A stretch of 64,000 nucleotides of DNA from Paenibacillus sp. DCT19. GTDB lineage: Bacteria > Bacillota > Bacilli > Paenibacillales > Paenibacillaceae. Below are positions 61,789 to 64,000 of this stretch, piece by piece. Within the stretch, counting starts at the first letter, position 1; each line of letters starts with the position of its first letter. The notes beneath the pieces were generated by a model, which was not told the DNA's origin, did no database searches, and worked only from the letters and a program-made list of their open reading frames with translations. Both the position numbers and the translations under genes were made by a program. The stretch is from positions 4,289,501-4,353,500 of the forward strand of contig NZ_CP029639.1 of the NCBI RefSeq assembly GCF_003268635.1, in the 5' to 3' direction.

Positions 61789-64000
61789 TTATGCAGAAAA
61801 CTTTGTACTTTTCGGAACGAAGCCACCAGGTCCAATACGGCGACGGTTGCGACGGCCTCCCCACACGCTGCCTGCTCCCATAAGGAACGTAGGAATTCCA
61901 GCAGCAACGATACAGATCGCCCATTCACGCAAGCCAAGTGGTACCGTTTTGAAGATCGGTTGCAACGGCTCTACGTACATCACAACAAGCATCAGCACGA
62001 CAGATGAAATGACGGCAAGAACCAAATATTTGTTTTGGAGCGGATTCCGATGAAAAATGGAACGTGAGCTTCGGCAGTCAAAGACATGGATCAGTTGAGC
62101 CAGAACCAACGTCGCAAAGGCAACAGACTGTGCCTTAATCAGTTGACCCGGATGATCCGGAGCAGCTTGTAATGTGAGCCAGAAGGCTCCAAGAGTACAT
62201 AAACCGATCAGGACACCACGACTTATAATTTTCCAGCCCAATCTACGGGCAAAAATATTTTCCTTCGCACCACGTGGCTTGTGCTCCATGAGATCCTTTT
62301 CTGGCTGATCCACACCCAGTGCCATAGCTGGCAGACCATCCGTCACAAGATTGACCCATAAAATCTGAATGGGTACAAGCGGTAAAGGTAGCCCCATCAT
62401 CATGGCGAAGAACATGGTCAATATCTCACCCACATTGGAGGCAAGCAAGTAACGAATAAATTTACGAATGTTCTCATAGATGTTACGCCCCTCTTCAATA
62501 GCAGCTACAATGGTTGAGAAGTTATCGTCACTCAATATCAGGGCAGAAGCTTCTTTGGTTACATCGGTGCCGGTAATACCCATCGCGATACCGATATCTG
62601 CCGCTTTGATCGCTGGAGCGTCATTAACGCCATCCCCTGTCATCGCAACGACATGTCCTCTCCTTTGTAGTGATTTGACGATGCGTAATTTATGCTCAGG
62701 AGATACTCTGGAGAAGACATAAATGCCCTCAACGTGTTTGTCCAGTTCGTCATCCGTCATGCCCGCCAGCTGAAGACCACTTAATGACTTTCCTCCTCGC
62801 GGAAGAATGCCGAGTTGTTGTGCGATTGCTTCAGCGGTTGTACCATGATCCCCCGTGATCATCACCGTTCGTATGCCCGCTCTGCGGCAGGTGGCAATAG
62901 CATCCCTCACTTCACGGCGCGGTGGATCAATCATGCCTGCTAACCCTACGAATACAAGCTGGCTCTCCGCAGCGTTCTCATCTTCGACCCTTTCTTCTGG
63001 TCGTACTTCACGATAAGCCATGCCAAGCACTCGAAGTGCGGAAGCAGCCATATTTTCGTTCGCAGCCATGACCTTCTGCCGTAAGGTTCCTGTGAAGGGC
63101 ACTACTTTGCCCTCCCAGAGGATGTAATTACATTGTCCAATTAGGACATCAGGCGCACCCTTGGTGTAGATCATTCGTCCGCCCTGATGATGAACAAGAA
63201 CTGACATACGCTTCCGATCAGAATCGAAAGGAAACTCTTGCTGACGTGCGTATAATTCTTTGAGCCCGTTAGGTGTTAGTCCCATTTTAGAAGCCAGTGT
63301 AACTAGTGCGCCCTCTGTTGGGTCACCTTTCAGTTCCCAGACTACACTTTGGTCAGTGACGGTATCTTTCTTCGTTTCTTTGCCTTTTTTCTTATTGCGA
63401 AGCTCGTCTCCTCTATTCTCAACAATACTTGCGTTATTACAGAGAGCGCTAATCTGCAACAGGCGTCGCAACGTCTGGTCACTCTTCAGATCAACAGGAC
63501 GCCCATTCTCAAGCATCTGTCCTTCTGGAGAATATCCATCCCGGTCACCTTAATCCCGCGACCCTCTAACCAGACATCTGTCACCGTCATTTTGTTTTGG
63601 GTGAGCGTACCTGTCTTATCTGAACATATGACTGATGCACAGCCTAACGTTTCAACAGAGGGCAATTTGCGAACGATGGCTTTTCGCTTGATCATACGCT
63701 GCACACCTAACGCCAGAGCAATGGTAACAATCGCGGGTAATCCTTCTGGAATTGCGGCAACCGCAAGGCTGACGCCAGCGAGAAACATACCTACAGCCGG
63801 TTGCCCATGAAGAATACCTGCAACGACAACCATGACGGTGAGCCCAAGTGCGACGAAAATTAGTATTTTTCCCAACTGTTCAAGCCTGTGTTGTAGTGGT
63901 GTTTCCTGTTCATCGGTATTCTGGATCAGATCAGCAATTTTGCCCATCTCGGTATCCATACCCGTACGAATAACAACCCCTCGTGCTGTTCCGCGTGTAA
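61789..64000 (-). CDS. yloB: P-type Ca2+-transporting ATPase (YloB/PacL type), frameshifted and cut by the window edge
   Basis: SERCA-like cation pump, C-terminal three-quarters or so visible; the N-terminus lies beyond 64000. From the edge: VVIRTGMDTEMGKIADLI, a span pair, AAIPEGLPAIVTIALALG (M4 ion site), VICSDKTGTLTQNKMT (phosphorylated Asp), then the nucleotide domain (FPFDSDRKRMSVLV, YTKGAPDVLIGQC), MTGDGVNDAPAIKAADIG and the C-terminal spans with LVTDGLPAMALG. The frame breaks after KVTG at the CCC run 63540-63542. One extra base restores DGYSPEGQMLENG and joins the two open frames (63486-64000 and 61789-63516). It lies next to yicC-side genes as in B. subtilis, but dapF and yitJ intervene. 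Confidence 0.92.

Noticed and set aside
1..64000. CRISPR arrays, tRNA/rRNA genes, transposase genes, prophage genes
   Set aside because: No regularly spaced repeats, cloverleaf-like sequence, transposase or phage structural motif was seen on either strand; a tRNAscan/Infernal run would be decisive.

Overview
The window looks like chromosomal DNA of a spore-forming, low-to-moderate GC Gram-positive, most likely Paenibacillus or a close relative. The evidence is the tiny spore protein SpoVM, a SleB-type cortex hydrolase, and the conserved cluster yloB(Ca-ATPase)-yicC-remA-gmk-rpoZ-coaBC-priA-def-fmt-rsmB-rlmN-prpC-prkC-rsgA-rpe-spoVM-rpmB-fakA/degV-recG. This cluster runs in Bacillus subtilis order through the right third of the window. 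Genus is inferred from gene order and protein flavour; no database search was possible. Layout, left to right. 1-1.4 kb: the 3' part of a family-9-type pectate lyase. 1.4-6.3 kb: an AT-rich accessory island with one full WXG/pre-toxin polymorphic toxin, its likely immunity gene, and a downstream train of orphan immunity-like genes and broken toxin pieces, bracketed by two imperfect ~240 bp repeats. 6.8-11.3 kb: an SPFH membrane protein with a small membrane partner, YaaA, a SolA-type amine oxidase whose only plausible start codon is non-canonical, and a SleB-like hydrolase. 11.7-18.8 kb: a NiaP-like transporter, a sugar ABC importer (two permeases and a binding lipoprotein), an SsuD-like flavin monooxygenase lying between two copies of a dispersed repeat, and a divergent AraC-type regulator. 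19.1-27.4 kb: a six-gene exopolysaccharide-type operon (anchored glycosidase-like protein, HEAT-repeat membrane protein, GT2 synthase, degenerate GGDEF/receiver protein, nucleotide-sugar dehydrogenase, second anchored TIM-barrel-like protein). 28.2-29.8 kb: an SOS-controlled uvrX/yolD pair with a frameshifted polymerase gene. 30.1-35.8 kb: glutaminase, a GNAT enzyme, and a LytS/LytTR two-component system next to a YhjX-like transporter carrying a matching direct-repeat operator. 36-64 kb: SpoVIF-like protein, recG and the housekeeping cluster, with yitJ and dapF between yicC and the Ca-ATPase; the Ca-ATPase gene runs off the right edge. How the genes work together: the right third serves translation (rpmB, def, fmt, rsmB, rlmN, rsgA), Ser/Thr signalling (prkC/prpC), coenzyme, nucleotide and cell-wall precursor supply (coaBC, gmk, dapF), DNA repair (priA, recG) and biofilm/sporulation control (remA, spoVM). 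The 19-27 kb operon is best read as synthesis and trimming of a surface polysaccharide, possibly of aminosugar-acid type, controlled by a signalling protein that has lost its catalytic motifs. The LytS/LytTR-YhjX trio resembles the YpdAB-YhjX pyruvate-responsive circuit of E. coli. Two families of dispersed non-coding elements (three and four copies) sit between genes. Five reading-frame breaks are each repaired by adding one base at a G/C run or doublet, so single-base deletion errors in this sequence should be considered before calling those genes dead. No tRNA, rRNA, CRISPR array, transposase gene or phage structural gene was seen.
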